Source: Symbiodinium kawagutii (lineage: Eukaryota; Sar; Dinophyceae; Suessiales; Symbiodiniaceae). From it: DNA of 64,000 nt. The notes below the pieces were generated by a model. It made no database searches. It had not been told where the DNA came from and saw only the letters and a program-made list of their open reading frames with translations. Both the position numbers and the translations under genes were made by a program. The stretch covers positions 390,566-454,565 of the forward strand of contig VSDK01022078.1 in assembly GCA_009767595.1 (NCBI GenBank), read 5' to 3'. Numbering within the stretch: the stretch's first letter is position 1; each line of letters begins with the position of its first letter. Positions 10,091-19,727 of the stretch are shown here, in pieces.

Positions 10091-10728
10091 TCTTGAATCA
10101 CCAACCACAGAGTCCTCTGAATCCAGGCATTTCTTGGCATTCAGAAAGCTGGGCAAAGGCTCCAAAACTTGAATGATTGCTTTTGTTCAGGGGGGTCAAG
10201 CCACCAACCAGGGACACTTAGAATGCAATTCAGTTTCTAGTTCTGACAAGCAATTTCTACCATCAGCAAGTGCTAACAGTTGCATACAGTGATGCAGATA
10301 TTTGCAATTAGCGGCTGGCACGCTGACAAGTCATTGTTTGCATGCGGTTGCTGTCATTGCAATTCAGGTCTCACTTCTCATTTGTGTCCATAGAGCGTGT
10401 GTGTACAACAAATGCTGGTTACTGAGCATTTACGTTCGATTCTGGTACCCCGCCCTTTTGTTGCTATACCTGCGTATTCCGTGTTTAGTTTGGATATGCT
10501 TGCTGGTGAAAATCCAGCATACTATCACAGATAGTATGCCATCCTCTGGTGATGATTAGATATCATACGATCTGTGTATATTTACAAACATGTTTCAATA
10601 TATACATCTACATGTGTGTGTGCACTGGTTCAATTTGGTGTCATTGCTGTAATGAATTAAGCGAGTTATCAAAGGATGATTTGCAGAGTAGGCTTTTGGC
10701 CTTCTATTACATTTAGATGCATATAGAC

Positions 10729-10903
10729 ATGATCTATTGATAATTTCCGCCAGTCCTTGATATTTCTCGGGCTGAGGCAAAGCCAGAAGACGCTGAGAGG
10801 CTTCAACAGCGGTAGCCCTGCTCAAAAAATGTCGCGCTGAGGGGAGCCAGTCATGTAGGATATTTGCAAGTGTTAGTAAAGGGTAAGATATCAACATTAA
10901 AGA
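10729..10903 (-). CDS. minus-strand exon, unknown product
   Basis: Minus-strand acceptor ACAAGTAG, then SLMLISYPLLTLANILHD, WLPSARHFLSRATAVEAS, QRLLALPQPEKYQGLAE and IINRS, with a possible GTCTAT donor (phase 1). Leucine-rich amphipathic helices. It is the most 3' of four consecutive well-formed minus-strand exons between 10.7 and 11.6 kb. Confidence 0.55.
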
Positions 10904-10979
10904 CTACTTGTCTATTTAACCAATACACCACCAATAATTTTACCACAGGCAAATAGGGGTATTGATCTCAGTGGTTTAC

Positions 10980-11058
10980 CCTTTTCAGTTCCAAAAGAGC
11001 TTTGCGCCACTGCGGCGCCCACTTTTTCAACATCTTGGTATCAAAGACCGTCAAAACC
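10980..11058 (-). CDS. minus-strand exon, unknown product
   Basis: Acceptor GCAACACCAAG, one base, then 26 codons reading VLTVFDTKMLKKWAP and QWRKALLELKR, then donor GTAAAC at a codon boundary. Consensus splice signals at both ends and a fully open frame make this a good exon. Basic, tryptophan-containing; no domain recognised. Confidence 0.6.
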
Positions 11059-11159
11059 CTTGGTGTTGCATATATGTTTGACTTGCAAACCTGGTTCGCG
11101 TAGACCTGTTCAATATTTGAACTCCAAAAACCTCCTAGGGTGGTCAGCTGCTTAAGATT

Positions 11160-11289
11160 TTACTTCCAGATGCACAGTCGCGAGCACTTTTTCGACATTG
11201 GAACTTCCAAAAGTGATCCGCTGTTGACAGTTGCTTTTTGAAGGTCAAACTTGCTTCGCGGCACAGAGACGTGCAGTTTTCGTGGGACC
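11160..11289 (-). CDS. minus-strand exon, unknown product
   Basis: Acceptor CTGTGGCAAAAG, then VPRKLHVSVPRSKFDL, QKATVNSGSLLEVPM and SKKCSRLCIWK. It ends at TAA 11162-11160 or the overlapping donor GTAAAA. Continues the minus-strand series. Confidence 0.55.
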
Positions 11290-11405
11290 CTTTTGCCACA
11301 GACCTACCTTTAACGATGCCAAAGCACACAACTATTGAAAAACGCAGCATTGTGCAAGTCCTATCTGTAATGCAGGTGCATGTCTCTCTTGACATCTCTT
11401 CTTAC

Positions 11406-11625
11406 GGGCTCCCGACAGCAAGTTTCCATAGGTCGGAAGCTTGATTTCCAAGTTTTGAGCAAGTAAACCTGTGCAGAGCATGCTGAACCATCTTCTTGAA
11501 CAATTCCCGTAACCTTGAACAGTTCTACCTGGTTTCGGACCTTTTCGCTGAATGATTTCATGGGATTCCTCATCAAATCTCTTGGGCCGCAGCTGTTGGG
11601 CCCGAACCAAAGTCTCGTGCATCGC
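11406..11625 (-). CDS. minus-strand exon, ~73 codons, unknown product
   Basis: Acceptor CTCAACCATCAG, then AMHETLVRAQQLRPKRF, DEESHEIIQRKGPKPGR, then later LLAQNLEIKLPTYGNLLSG, and a strong donor GTAAGA in phase 1. An alternative minus frame is open in the middle of the exon, so an internal intron is possible. No named family. Confidence 0.5.
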
Positions 11626-11894
11626 CTGATGGTTGAGGAGAGGGCATCGATGTAGCAGGGAAACAGCTGATCATGGTCAAGGGATCGTTATACCACGACC
11701 TCTTTGCGCCTGTCTTGCAAGCTATATATCCTCAGGTTTGCCTCGTTACTACAGCTATATCTATGATCATGATTTATCTATAGCTATCCCTTTCCTTTGC
11801 GAAAAAAAATGGAAATGATATTTGTCCATTCCACTGGCCCCATGGCTACAGAATATGTCAGAAGGCAAGGTTTCCACCATGACTGCAGGAGGCC

Positions 11895-12365
11895 TTGGCA
11901 GCGGCAGATCGACATCAGGTTCAAACAGCTGGGTGGCACATGGTCAGCTGTCGTGCAGTGCGGATCATTCGTGCAGGCGTCACTTCGAACACAGGTGACA
12001 CTTCTGAAACAGCGCCAGCCTCAGCCAATTTTGTTGAGATGCCAAGGGATTTCTTTCCAAAGGCCCAACCAAACATTTGGCACAACTTGGCATTGGCCTG
12101 TGGCACAACTGGGCCCTGCTCATTTCCAGAAGGTCACATCGAAGTGAAACCTCGGTATCCCATGCCAAGGTCTCATGCGGCTGCGCAAGAGGAGATCACT
12201 CGACTGCGGAGCCTTCTAACACAGAGGACCCAGGGTACACTGGGGCCATTTGGGGCCCAAGGACCCAATGAAATCGAAGTGGGACTTGTTTGGGAAAGCG
12301 GGGGAGGTGACACCACGGATTTTGCCTTTCTTTGTTGTCTAGGTTTCCCATCTAACCATATCTAA
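11895..12365 (+). CDS. ORF or exon of ~156 codons, unknown product
   Basis: One of the longer uninterrupted plus frames. Contains TSNTGDTSETAPASANF, MPRDFFPKAQPNIWHN, LALACGTTGPCSFPEGH and AAAQEEITRLRSLLTQR (coiled-coil-like), ending at TAA 12363-12365. The first 40 residues are less convincing. A splice start near the acceptor CATGACTGCAG (about 11879-11889) or just before TGDTSE is plausible. Function unknown. Confidence 0.4.
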   Translation: MAAADRHQVQTAGWHMVSCRAVRIIRAGVTSNTGDTSETAPASANFVEMPRDFFPKAQPNIWHNLALACGTTGPCSFPEGHIEVKPRYPMPRSHAAAQEEITRLRSLLTQRTQGTLGPFGAQGPNEIEVGLVWESGGGDTTDFAFLCCLGFPSNHI

Positions 12366-12398
12366 CCCGTCACAACTGAGCATAGATAGCATAATTAG

Positions 12399-12590
12399 TT
12401 ATTCAGACTTGCAGAAGCCACCGTCCTGGGATACTATCAAGACCCTTGCGAACAAGTAGAGGTCATGTAAATTCGCTTCAACAAATCCTTGACGCTTGAT
12501 GACGTGTGGGGGGCGTTCGTCAGTGGCAACGCGCCAGGAATGTGACGGTTCCACCCATCGCCTACTTCCCACACAGGAGGCGACCTGAGT
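12399..12590 (-). CDS. minus-strand exon, possibly terminal, unknown
   Basis: Minus-strand acceptor GCATAGTAAG, then TQVASCVGSRRWVEPSH, SWRVATDERPPHVIKRQ, GFVEANLHDLYLFARVL and IVSQDGGFCKSE before TAA. A GT donor (GTCTGA) inside the last codons is an alternative end. It could begin the series of minus-strand exons running down to 10.7 kb. Confidence 0.5.
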   Translation of the reverse strand, partial: TQVASCVGSRRWVEPSHSWRVATDERPPHVIKRQGFVEANLHDLYLFARVLIVSQDGGFCKSE

Positions 12591-12674
12591 CTTACTATGC
12601 CACTCGGCATCACAAGACAGCGAAGTAGTCATCAGTTGTTGCAGTTGTTGACGTCATATCGCTGGGTTGATTTT

Positions 12675-12878
12675 TTAATTGCATCCTATGAATGACCATT
12701 CAGCCCTCAACAGAGTTGGTTCTAAAGATGCTATGTTGATGATGTTGATTTGAGTAGCTGAGCAGTGGTGCCATGCCATTTGGTACTGCAACAGGATGGA
12801 TTTGAATTCCAAAACCATGCTCCCCTGAAAACAAGTGATTTTCTGGCAATCATCACCTGGCGCCGAATAGTTCGCCAA
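12675..12878 (-). CDS. possible minus-strand exon, unknown
   Basis: Minus frame reads ANYSAPGDDCQKITCF, QGSMVLEFKSILLQYQM and AWHHCSATQINIINIAS. Moderate amino-acid balance; no clear splice sites. Confidence 0.3.
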   Translation of the reverse strand: MANYSAPGDDCQKITCFQGSMVLEFKSILLQYQMAWHHCSATQINIINIASLEPTLLRAEWSFIGCN

Positions 12879-13015
12879 CGATAGACTTATACCCCAAGCA
12901 ACACTACAATAATGGTTATAGTATGTTAATGTATCTTATAGTCATAGCTCTGATCACCACCAGTCAGAATCATCACCCAGTGGTGCTGCTGCTTCCTTGT
13001 TCCTCACGGCGTCAG

Positions 13016-13129
13016 GGCGGCACCGGCGCCCAGGTGGGAGATGCCAATGATCCCGACTCGGAGCGCACCATGAGCAGTCGCAGCAGTGGATCCAGTGCCT
13101 TGAGATCGGGGCGCGCATGGATATGCATG
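13016..13129 (+). CDS. exon, Ser/Gly-rich, unknown product
   Basis: Acceptor CACGGCGTCAG, then 38 codons in phase 0: GGTGAQVGDANDPDSER, TMSSRSSGSSALRSGRA, WICM, and donor GTGCAT. GC-rich against AT-rich flanks. The serine-arginine stretch is probably unstructured. Confidence 0.5.
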
Positions 13130-13534
13130 GTGCATACCCCAACAACTACGGAGGTTCCCCTACTGATAACTTGGTTTAGGGGTACTATCATTGGCTTCGC
13201 GATTCATAATGGTTGTAATGATTTATGATTGTCATGGAATGAGCTCACAATAGGGAAATAGAATGATTAATTATTTTTCCCATCCCCCTATGAATAGCGA
13301 TTGTCATTGGATGGTTCCAGAGTTGCCACCCATTGGTTTCCCTATTCACAATGGTTGGTTGTCATTGGATGGTTTAGGGGCGCACCACCATTTTCGGACA
13401 ATTTTGAATAACCTACACATGTAGATATTTCTAAAGATACGCATGAGGGTGCGCACGCATACACGTACAGACATACACTCACTCAGTAAGCAAAGCTTCA
13501 CACTTTCATCCACTTTGAACTGTTTCGTAGTGGT

Positions 13535-13760
13535 GTGCCATGATTGGGCGCATGTCAAATGTGTTTATGAGCTCGGTGCATTCACAGCAAACCTTGAGGC
13601 GATAGGCAAGAGCTCTCTCCACGAACTTGTGCAGAGAATGCTACTTGGCCTTGCTCATAGCGCTAGAAGGAAGCATCCCATTTTGCACGTCCATTTTGCC
13701 GGTTTCCTTGTTCAATACATTTGTCATAGCCTACAAGAGCCCACAGTGAAATACCCTTAG
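13535..13760 (+). CDS. ORF or exon, unknown product
   Basis: Plus frame reads VKCVYELGAFTANLEAI, GKSSLHELVQRMLLGLA, HSARRKHPILHVHFAGF and LVQYICHSLQEPTVKYP to TAG at 13758-13760. Helical, His/Leu-rich. The upstream part of the same frame is a CA-repeat and is excluded. Confidence 0.4.
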
Positions 13761-13840
13761 GAGGATGAGAATGCAAAAAGGGAAGAAACTCAAGTGTAAA
13801 AGTGGAATGTCATGGAATGTCATTTTCTCCTGCTACCAAG

Positions 13841-13940
13841 GCTCCCACGCAAGAGACCATAGGCGCCGGGACCTGCACACCAACGAGCAAACCACGGGCA
13901 AACAACCAATCAGCTACCGTTGCATCCTGTTTTCTATCCG
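13841..13940 (+). CDS. exon, Thr/Ser-rich, unknown product
   Basis: Acceptor CTGCTACCAAG, then APTQETIGAGTCTPTSK, PRANNQSATVASCFLSV. The donor is not certain (GTTTCT near 13939). It precedes the stronger exon at 13963 on the same strand. Confidence 0.4.
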
Positions 13941-13962
13941 TTTCTGCTGATGCAAATGTCAG

Positions 13963-14175
13963 GAAGCTCGGACTGGATATCCTTCGACATGGCTCCAAGC
14001 TAAGCGGACAAATCCTCTTGGATCAAGGCTAACCGATGAAGAGGCACAGTTCATGAGTTGCGATTCTACCACTGAGGTGGCCACCATAGTGGCAGGGCCA
14101 GATGTGAGTCGCATAGGCGTGGGATTTCTGAATCTGCCGCCAGTACCACTGGTGGTGAAGAGAGTTCGGGCCTGA
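13963..14175 (+). CDS. exon of ~70 codons, unknown product
   Basis: Acceptor GCAAATGTCAG, then EARTGYPSTWLQAKRTN, PLGSRLTDEEAQFMSCD, STTEVATIVAGPDVSRI and GVGFLNLPPVPLVVKRV, closing at TGA 14173-14175. A perfect donor GTGAGT lies after AGPD (about 14105). Using it and an acceptor near 14152 would join in frame to the following exon. No family recognised. Confidence 0.55.
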   Translation, partial: EARTGYPSTWLQAKRTNPLGSRLTDEEAQFMSCDSTTEVATIVAGPDVSRIGVGFLNLPPVPLVVKRVRA

Positions 14176-14387
14176 TTCAAATTCTTGGGAGCACTGAGCC
14201 GGACGAGAGCTTTGGGGCACTGTACTTCATTAATCCGAGCTTTCGCAGACATCCGAGAATTCTCATGGAAGGGGCCCTCCCGAAGCAGAGGAAACATAGG
14301 GAAACCAGGCATCGCCGCCAAGGTCACTCGAGGATCCTGGGCAGATCAGCAAGGTCGGGTTCTCAGCGCTGGAGCTTCGCAGCTTGA
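14153..14387 (+). CDS. exon, highly basic tail, unknown product
   Basis: Plus frame, different from the preceding exon, reads SSGLIQILGSTEPDESF, GALYFINPSFRRHPRIL, MEGALPKQRKHRETRH and RRQGHSRILGRSARSG to TGA 14385-14387. The tail is strongly Arg/His-rich, like a nucleic-acid-binding or nuclear-targeting tail. Overlap with the previous frame means a short intron or a frameshift. Confidence 0.5.
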
Positions 14388-14497
14388 AAACACCTATGCT
14401 TCGAACAAAATCCTTTGGTTAGATTGATATACTTGCGAAAAGTGCTTAATTAGAGCACCTTTCTTTTGGTTCATGATTAGAACGGTGGTATACTAGA

Positions 14498-14775
14498 TTA
14501 GATCTGATTAGATCTGATTTGTATACTTGCAGAAAGTGGTTCGACATTCGACATGGTTAGATACCCATCCGTTTGCGAATTCTTTCGCTGAAGAGCGATG
14601 CCTGCACCGAACCCCCCATGCTGTGTAGAGGTATCCAATGCGGTGACGAGTTCATGCTGCTGAGCTGCACCCAAGCTGTGGTCCCATCCCCACTCCAAAG
14701 TGATCGTGGCGCAGTAAGTTGTGTGGTCTCCAGCTGGTTGGGGATCAGATTCATTTGCATCAGCGGCTTGGCCAA
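14498..14775 (-). CDS. ambiguous ORFs, unknown
   Basis: Two minus frames (one reading WGWDHSLGAAQQHELVT, the other GDGTTAWVQLSSMNSSP) and one plus frame are open. One is probably an exon but I cannot choose. Confidence 0.2.
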
Positions 14776-14929
14776 GACTTATCCAGGGAATCCCCTACAG
14801 ATGAGCCATTCTTCCCACAAATCTAAGCCATTCTAAGCCTGGTTTGGCAGTTCGAGAATTCTTCCCCAACGGAAGAAATTCTTCCTATCTAAGCAGTTCT
14901 GTTTGCTCTTCTTGCGTTTTTCACCTCCC

Positions 14930-15080
14930 ATTTCATGTGGCATTTCTGAGTATTGTCCATTTCTGTGAGCATCTTTTTTCTTCAAAATGTTGATTGAGTT
15001 TCTTCGTTCTTGGCAATTTCGAATGGATTTCTCGAAGCATCTTGCATTTCTTGTTGGCATCTTCATAGCTAATTGCCAGA
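14930..15080 (-). CDS. possible Lys-rich coiled-coil exon
   Basis: Minus strand reads SYEDANKKCKMLREIHS then KLPRTKKLNQHFEEKRC. Charged, coiled-coil-like. A second minus frame is also open, and splice sites are not clear. Confidence 0.3.
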
Positions 15081-15264
15081 GAAAGAGATCTCATTTCTAA
15101 ACATTCCAAACATTCTAAACATCTGCATGGCAACTTCTTCGCCTTTCATTTTGCCACCCCAGAAGACATTGCCAATGGAAAGGTGAATCACATTCTATAT
15201 CAGGTGATTTTTAATGACACTTAGATATTCAAAAACATATTCTAATCAATAGATATATGAATGT

Positions 15265-15480
15265 CTAATGACATTCTATGATTTTGCAGGTCTTCTTGGG
15301 TCGATAGAATTGGCCTTCTATATCATTCTATGATTTTGCAGGTTGGCACATCTACAGATCATATAGTGAATCAATGTCAAGCATATAGAATGGTATTCAA
15401 TGAACGGAATTCTACATCCTTGTTCTTCCAGCATGTTTCCATTTTCATTTCTTTTTTCACCTTTCATTCTATGATTTTGC
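15265..15480. repeat. dispersed ATTCTATGATTTTGC repeats
   Basis: The 15-mer ATTCTATGATTTTGC occurs at about 15274, 15326 and 15465, twice followed by AGGT. CTTCTATATCATT and related fragments occur between. Likely a decayed tandem repeat of about 50 bases. Confidence 0.45.
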
Positions 15481-15506
15481 TTCCTTCCTTCCGAATCGTT
15501 TCCCAG

Positions 15507-15660
15507 GTCTGTGGACCACCGGCGCTCCCGAGCCTTCACACCCGCAGAGTTCACAGAGGCCATGAAGAAACGGCCCTTGGTCATCAAGCGCCTCGGCACG
15601 GCGGCGGCAGCCTGGGATGGCTGGGGATCTGGCAGTGATGGTGGCCATACGCTGAATTAA
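15507..15660 (+). CDS. exon, probably terminal, unknown product
   Basis: Acceptor CGAATCGTTTCCCAG, one base, then SVDHRRSRAFTPAEFTEAM, KKRPLVIKRLGTAAAAWD and GWGSGSDGGHTLN to TAA 15658-15660. Fully open, GC-rich, good polypyrimidine tract before the acceptor. No partner exons assigned. Confidence 0.6.
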
Positions 15661-15692
15661 GCGTATGAATATCACTAGTGAATTACTAGCTT

Positions 15693-15775
15693 AAGTGGAT
15701 GACCATCTATGGCGAGGTCTAAGGGAATGACCATCTATGGCAAGGTTTAAGTGGATGACCATCTATGGCAAGGTA
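15693..15775. repeat. tandem repeat, 3 x ~28 bp
   Basis: Three near-identical units of about 28 bases containing ATGACCATCTATGGCAAGGT (first copy GCGAGGT). They follow directly on the exon ending at 15660. Confidence 0.8.
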
Positions 15776-15871
15776 TGAAAATGGATTTGTCCTGATCACA
15801 TTGATTTATCATAGCTGGTCATTTCTATATCTTTCTCTTGAGCATTCTTTAAGTCAACTTTTCGGGGAGGT

Positions 15872-16060
15872 TCACTGAAGACCAATGATGAGTGATTCCA
15901 GGATAGAGTTGTCCCTGCTTGCTTCTGTATAGGTCATGTGGGTGTTGACCTTGCAGGAGATGTTTCGGTCACTGAGGTTGAGAAGAACTGCCAGGAAAGG
16001 GGGGCCCGAGGTGCTGCGGCTTCGAAGCGAACATGGGATCGGTGATGAAGAGTAGCCACC
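15872..16060 (-). CDS. minus-strand exon, unknown product
   Basis: Minus strand reads GGYSSSPIPCSLRSRST, SGPPFLAVLLNLSDRNI, SCKVNTHMTYTEASRDN and SILESLIIGLQ to a stop. The Cys and hydrophobic strands suggest a folded domain; none recognised. Confidence 0.45.
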   Translation of the reverse strand, partial: GGYSSSPIPCSLRSRSTSGPPFLAVLLNLSDRNISCKVNTHMTYTEASRDNSILESLIIGLQ

Positions 16061-16267
16061 TACATATTTGGCAGGTGATTCCAATCCTTCCAGATACATC
16101 ACTAGATACATCTAGAGTAGATCACCAGTCACCAGGAACCCCCACGTAGGGATTGTTACACTATGGTTGAGGATAGTTACCTAATATACGGGTAAGTAGA
16201 AGGGTAGGGGATGACAAGATATGACCGGGTGACCATGGAATGGATCCATTCAGACACCTGTTTGCAG

Positions 16268-16354
16268 GCAGAGATGTCTCTCCGCGGCTTTGGTGTCGAT
16301 GCCATTGCCAGGGGCTTAGGATGCTGTGACAGTCAGCGTGCTGTTTCAGTTTAG
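16268..16354 (+). CDS. short exon, unknown product
   Basis: Acceptor CACCTGTTTGCAG, then AEMSLRGFGVDAIARGLGC and CDSQ, with a GT donor (GTGCTG) near 16338 or a stop at 16352-16354. Coding texture is good but the exon is short. Confidence 0.5.
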   Translation, partial: AEMSLRGFGVDAIARGLGCCDSQRAVSV

Positions 16355-16494
16355 GAGTTGCTTCAAGCTATCAAAACAAGCATGGCCGAACTTCATCACT
16401 CTGATAAAGGCTCCAAACTATTACAAATTATGGTTGTTAAGTATGGTAGCTATTGTTGCTAACCATTGCTATCATTTGCGAATAGACTCTGTCT

Positions 16495-16851
16495 TCATGT
16501 TTCAGGAAGAGGAGCGAAGCGATTCGGAGGCAGGGCATTAGGCTCCACAGGAACATACTGGAAGCCTTTGGGGCCAGGGCGCACCCTCAGCACTCTGGGC
16601 ACCGAGGAGGAAGAGGAAGAAGAGGAGGAAGAGGAAGACTCTGAAGTCGAAGAAATGTGTCCGGTGGATCCCTCAGTTCTCTGCACTTCACTTGGCCTCT
16701 CAAACTCACCTCTTTCCTCATGGACAAGACATAAAACAGACTGTTCTTCAATGAACTTCTCCCAGGCGCGTTTCAGCCACCATCCAAGGCTTGGTGAAGT
16801 AGTTCTCCAACCGGTTAATTCTGTATGTGGTTGCCCGCATCTCTCCAACAC
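16495..16851 (-). CDS. ORF with serine tract, unknown product
   Basis: 118-codon minus frame. It starts MLERCGQPHTELTGW, contains GWWLKRAWEKFIEEQS and ERGEFERPSEVQRTEG, then a run of 12 Ser encoded by a TCC/TCT repeat, then RPGPKGFQYVPVEPNAL and RFAPLPET before TGA. The opposite strand reads the same repeat as poly-Glu. Folded-looking sequence on both sides of the tract favours the minus strand. Confidence 0.45.
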   Translation of the reverse strand: MLERCGQPHTELTGWRTTSPSLGWWLKRAWEKFIEEQSVLCLVHEERGEFERPSEVQRTEGSTGHISSTSESSSSSSSSSSSSVPRVLRVRPGPKGFQYVPVEPNALPPNRFAPLPET

Positions 16852-16951
16852 CGCTTGATCGGACTGGTCGCTTATGTTGATTTCACATTTTTGTTGGTCT
16901 TGTGAGTTAATGTGTTTTCCATTATTATATGCATCCTTTCATCTCTTCCAG

Positions 16952-17050
16952 TCTTCCAAGCTTCGGTTTGTTGGGTCCTTCGGGGGTTGAAATTAAGCTG
17001 TTATCAGCTGCTGTTCGCAGCTCATTGTGCCACTTGGGGTGCGCTCCAGA
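16952..17050 (+). CDS. exon, unknown product
   Basis: Acceptor CATCTCTTCCAG, then LPSFGLLGPSGVEIKLL, SAAVRSSLCHLGCAP, and a good donor GTGAGC in phase 2. A second plus frame is open but lacks splice support. Confidence 0.45.
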
Positions 17051-17190
17051 GTGAGCTACATCATGAGATGCCCTCAGTCTACCAAGGAAAGAGCAAAGGA
17101 GGCTTGCTCAGCAATTTCTCGCTGTGAAATGTGGTGCTTCTCTGTGTATGACGCATTTCTACTCACCGTCACCGCCACATGCTGCGTCAG

Positions 17191-17265
17191 GTGGCGGAGA
17201 AGTTGGCTCGGGAGGCAAGTCCGGGCACTTCTGATGGACGGTTCAGTGTCCCGCTGTTCGGTTGA
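17191..17265 (+). CDS. terminal exon, unknown product
   Basis: Acceptor GCTGCGTCAG, then 24 codons VAEKLAREASPGTSDG and RFSVPLFG to TGA 17263-17265. Its phase 0 does not match the phase-2 donor at 17050, so either an exon is missing or these belong to different transcripts. Confidence 0.5.
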   Translation: MAEKLAREASPGTSDGRFSVPLFG

Positions 17266-17439
17266 TGATCCCTTTCTGTGGAAATGGTTGGATCATGTTG
17301 GACCAAGCATCCCATTCACTACAGTGTTTGTGGATGCTACAGTCAAACGTAATCGGGTGTAGTGCTTCTTTATGGGAAAGGACTTCCAAAGTTATTAAAC
17401 CAACACAAAATCCAACGTTGACAAACTGGAAGGACCACA

Positions 17440-18110
17440 ACCGCTGTTTTGGCAGCTTGTTCAACAGATATGTTGGATATCACTTTGACATGTGTGGAAG
17501 GTTTTCGCCAACAAAGAGTCATCAATTAGTAGTTGCCACTCCTCAATTATTTTTGATATCCATCCTTTAATAGCCACATATCAACCATTGAAAAAATGTT
17601 TCACGATTCTTTGACAATAAGCACACTATCAACCACCTCAACCATTGATCATGATTGGCCAGCATCATGATATGCATTGTTTATTTCTCAGTCTCCAGAT
17701 TTGGTGCCATTCTAAGACGTTCAACCATTACTAGCCATTATTCAACATTTGTTAGCCATTGCCATTTTCTATAGCGAGTCAAAACCAATGTTAACCAATA
17801 AACCATCCATCACTTTGGGTTTCTCAATGGCTCGTTTCCCAGTGGCTTGAGAAACCCCTTTGCCATCAACACTATTAACCACTATCAACCATTGTTGGGC
17901 AGTATCAGCCATTGCAAACCACTACTCACCCATGATTCACCACCATTAAACACTATAGCAACCATTATTCGCAACCACCACTAAAAACCACTTTGAACCA
18001 CCATCAACTACCCTATGAATCACCCTTTAACCATTCTCATTGCCATTTTTACCCACCATTTTAACTTATAACCCTTAACCATCAATAACGCCACCATTCA
18101 CCACATAGCC
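17440..18110. repeat. AT-rich CCATTATCAACCATT repeat field
   Basis: No gene seen. Degenerate repeats of AACCATTATCAACCA type fill the interval. A short hairpin with GTTTCTCAATGGCT / AGTGGCTTGAGAAAC arms sits at 17817-17858 and resembles the ends of the MITE-like family. Confidence 0.5.
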
Positions 18111-18140
18111 TCGCAAGTCACAGGTCTCGTCCTGCCACAG

Positions 18141-18318
18141 GTGGAAGAGAACGCGCGCAGAGAACGCGAGCGCCGGCGGCGTTCCGAAGACTTCACGCTG
18201 CGGCGGCGGAAGTCCACGGGCAGCGACTGGTCCTCGTGGTCTCCCAGCAGAAGCAACTCCTTCTGCGAGTCCTTGGGAAGTCGTGCCCAGAGTGCCTGGG
18301 ATGATCGGCTGCCGGGGG
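18141..18318 (+). CDS. exon of RRxSTGSD protein, basic/Ser-rich
   Basis: Acceptor GTCCTGCCACAG, then VEENARRERERRRRSED, FTLRRRKSTGSDWSSWS, PSRSNSFCESLGSRAQS and AWDDRLPG, with a donor GTATCC at 18319. The Arg-rich helix followed by RRRKSTGSD looks like a phospho-regulated disordered segment. The exon near 18786 carries the similar ERRHSTGSD, so both probably belong to one plus-strand gene. Confidence 0.6.
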
Positions 18319-18580
18319 TATCCCCTTGTGGCACTTTAAAGGGGAAGGCCAGGAGCTACCAGGAGAGCAACCAAGTTGATGGGATTAATGTGATCCAGAT
18401 GTCATGGGATCAATCAGAGGATCACTGTTGGATCAAGATTCATTGAAAGTTGAAGGCTGAGCTTTTGATGTTTGTTCTTGTTGAAGTGGTTGATCATGAT
18501 GGATAATCATGCTTGGCACTGGCTTCTTGTAGCGGTGAGATGTAATCAATTGTGGTTATGCCCAATTCGAAGGATGTCTT

Positions 18581-18979
18581 GTGATTTGTTTAAGACCTGG
18601 TACTGGATTTCCCCGACTGACGATGGATCTCTCTGCCACGGCCTGTTTGACAACGCCTTTGCAGTCACAACAGATGCTGCAGTTCGGAAGAACGCCTAGG
18701 TGTGGACTGATCAATTTTGTTTGCTCTTTCCCCGGGGACGCCAAACGTGATGTGATGCACAGCACGTGTGCAACACTTCGAGGTATCGAAAGAAGACACT
18801 CCACAGGAAGCGATCGAACTTTTGGCGATCGGAGACATTTCCTCGAAGAAAATCCGGTGAGTGAGGAAGAAGACCTCCCCCTTGAGTCAAAGCAGGTGAC
18901 CGAGCAGGACAAATGGATGATGCAGCTGCAAAAGGCCACGGTGAAATCAGCTGTCCCATTCGGAAAGAGCATCTCTTGA
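18581..18979 (+). CDS. terminal exon(s) of RRxSTGSD protein
   Basis: An open frame of 132 codons. The convincing part starts near 18786 (after CACTTCGAG) with GIERRHSTGSDRTFGDR, RHFLEENPVSEEEDLPL, ESKQVTEQDKWMMQLQK and ATVKSAVPFGKSIS to TGA 18977-18979. The end is acidic and coiled-coil-like. The upstream half is uncertain and may be intron. Confidence 0.5.
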   Translation: MICLRPGTGFPRLTMDLSATACLTTPLQSQQMLQFGRTPRCGLINFVCSFPGDAKRDVMHSTCATLRGIERRHSTGSDRTFGDRRHFLEENPVSEEEDLPLESKQVTEQDKWMMQLQKATVKSAVPFGKSIS

Positions 18980-19140
18980 TGATCATTGAGTCAACTCGTG
19001 TTTTTGTTGAGCATCATTGGGTCAAAGTGAATTATTGATCGAAACAGTTTTGGAGAGCTGACAATGGTGAACTATTGGTTGAAATCAGTTGATTGAAAGC
19101 ATTTGACAGATGGAATTGAATGAGTTGAACTCACTGGCAG

Positions 19141-19197
19141 GCACCAAGCCCCAGCAGCACCACCGATGGCCTCAGTGCCTTCAGTGCTCCGGACGTC
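19141..19197 (+). CDS. short Ser/Pro-rich exon
   Basis: Acceptor GAACTCACTGGCAG, then 19 codons APSPSSTTDGLSAFSAPDV and donor GTATGA. Short, but splice sites and phase 0 on both sides are clean. Confidence 0.45.
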
Positions 19198-19452
19198 GTA
19201 TGACGTCGTTGGATGGTTTAGGAGTGGTGTTTTGGATGACTTCTGATGGTCCATGAGGGGCCTAATATGGCCTAGTGACAGGCTTATCCTTGGATGACTT
19301 GGTTGTTTCTGGAAAATCTGCTGGTGACAGCGATGACTTTGTTGGAAAAATGTTTGGGAAATCAGCACGTGACAGCAAGGTGACAGCTACAAGAACACTA
19401 TGACTCAACGTTTTGGATGACTCCCTTCATCCATCACCATCCTCAACTCACC

Positions 19453-19551
19453 ATGTCAAGGCCAGAGGAATTCCGCCATCCCAAGCCTGACCGACCACAT
19501 AGGTACCAGCGTCGAGTCAACACCTGCGAGTCCAAGCCTCAGCCCTAAGTG
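19453..19551 (+). CDS. possible exon, basic, unknown
   Basis: From ATG 19453 the frame reads MSRPEEFRHPKPDRPHR, YQRRVNTCESKPQP to TAA. An overlapping frame after the acceptor CGACCACATAG reads TSVESTPASPSLSPKCT and TCSGACSGC. Either may be used. Confidence 0.35.
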
Positions 19552-19727
19552 CACCACCTGCAGTGGCGCGTGCAGCGGCTGTTGATCCCAGGCATGGCAC
19601 CAACAAAGGCGGAGACTGAGGTCCTGCAGGGTTCCACCAAGAAATCATCACTTCACGAGGGGAAGCAGACAAGAAACTTGCTACACCAACTCGGGTCATG
19701 ATGAGGTATGGTCAGGCTCTTTCATGG

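Noticed and set aside
10425-10450. tRNA-like T-loop GTTCGATTC
   Set aside because: No complementary T-stem, no anticodon arm or acceptor stem could be built around it.
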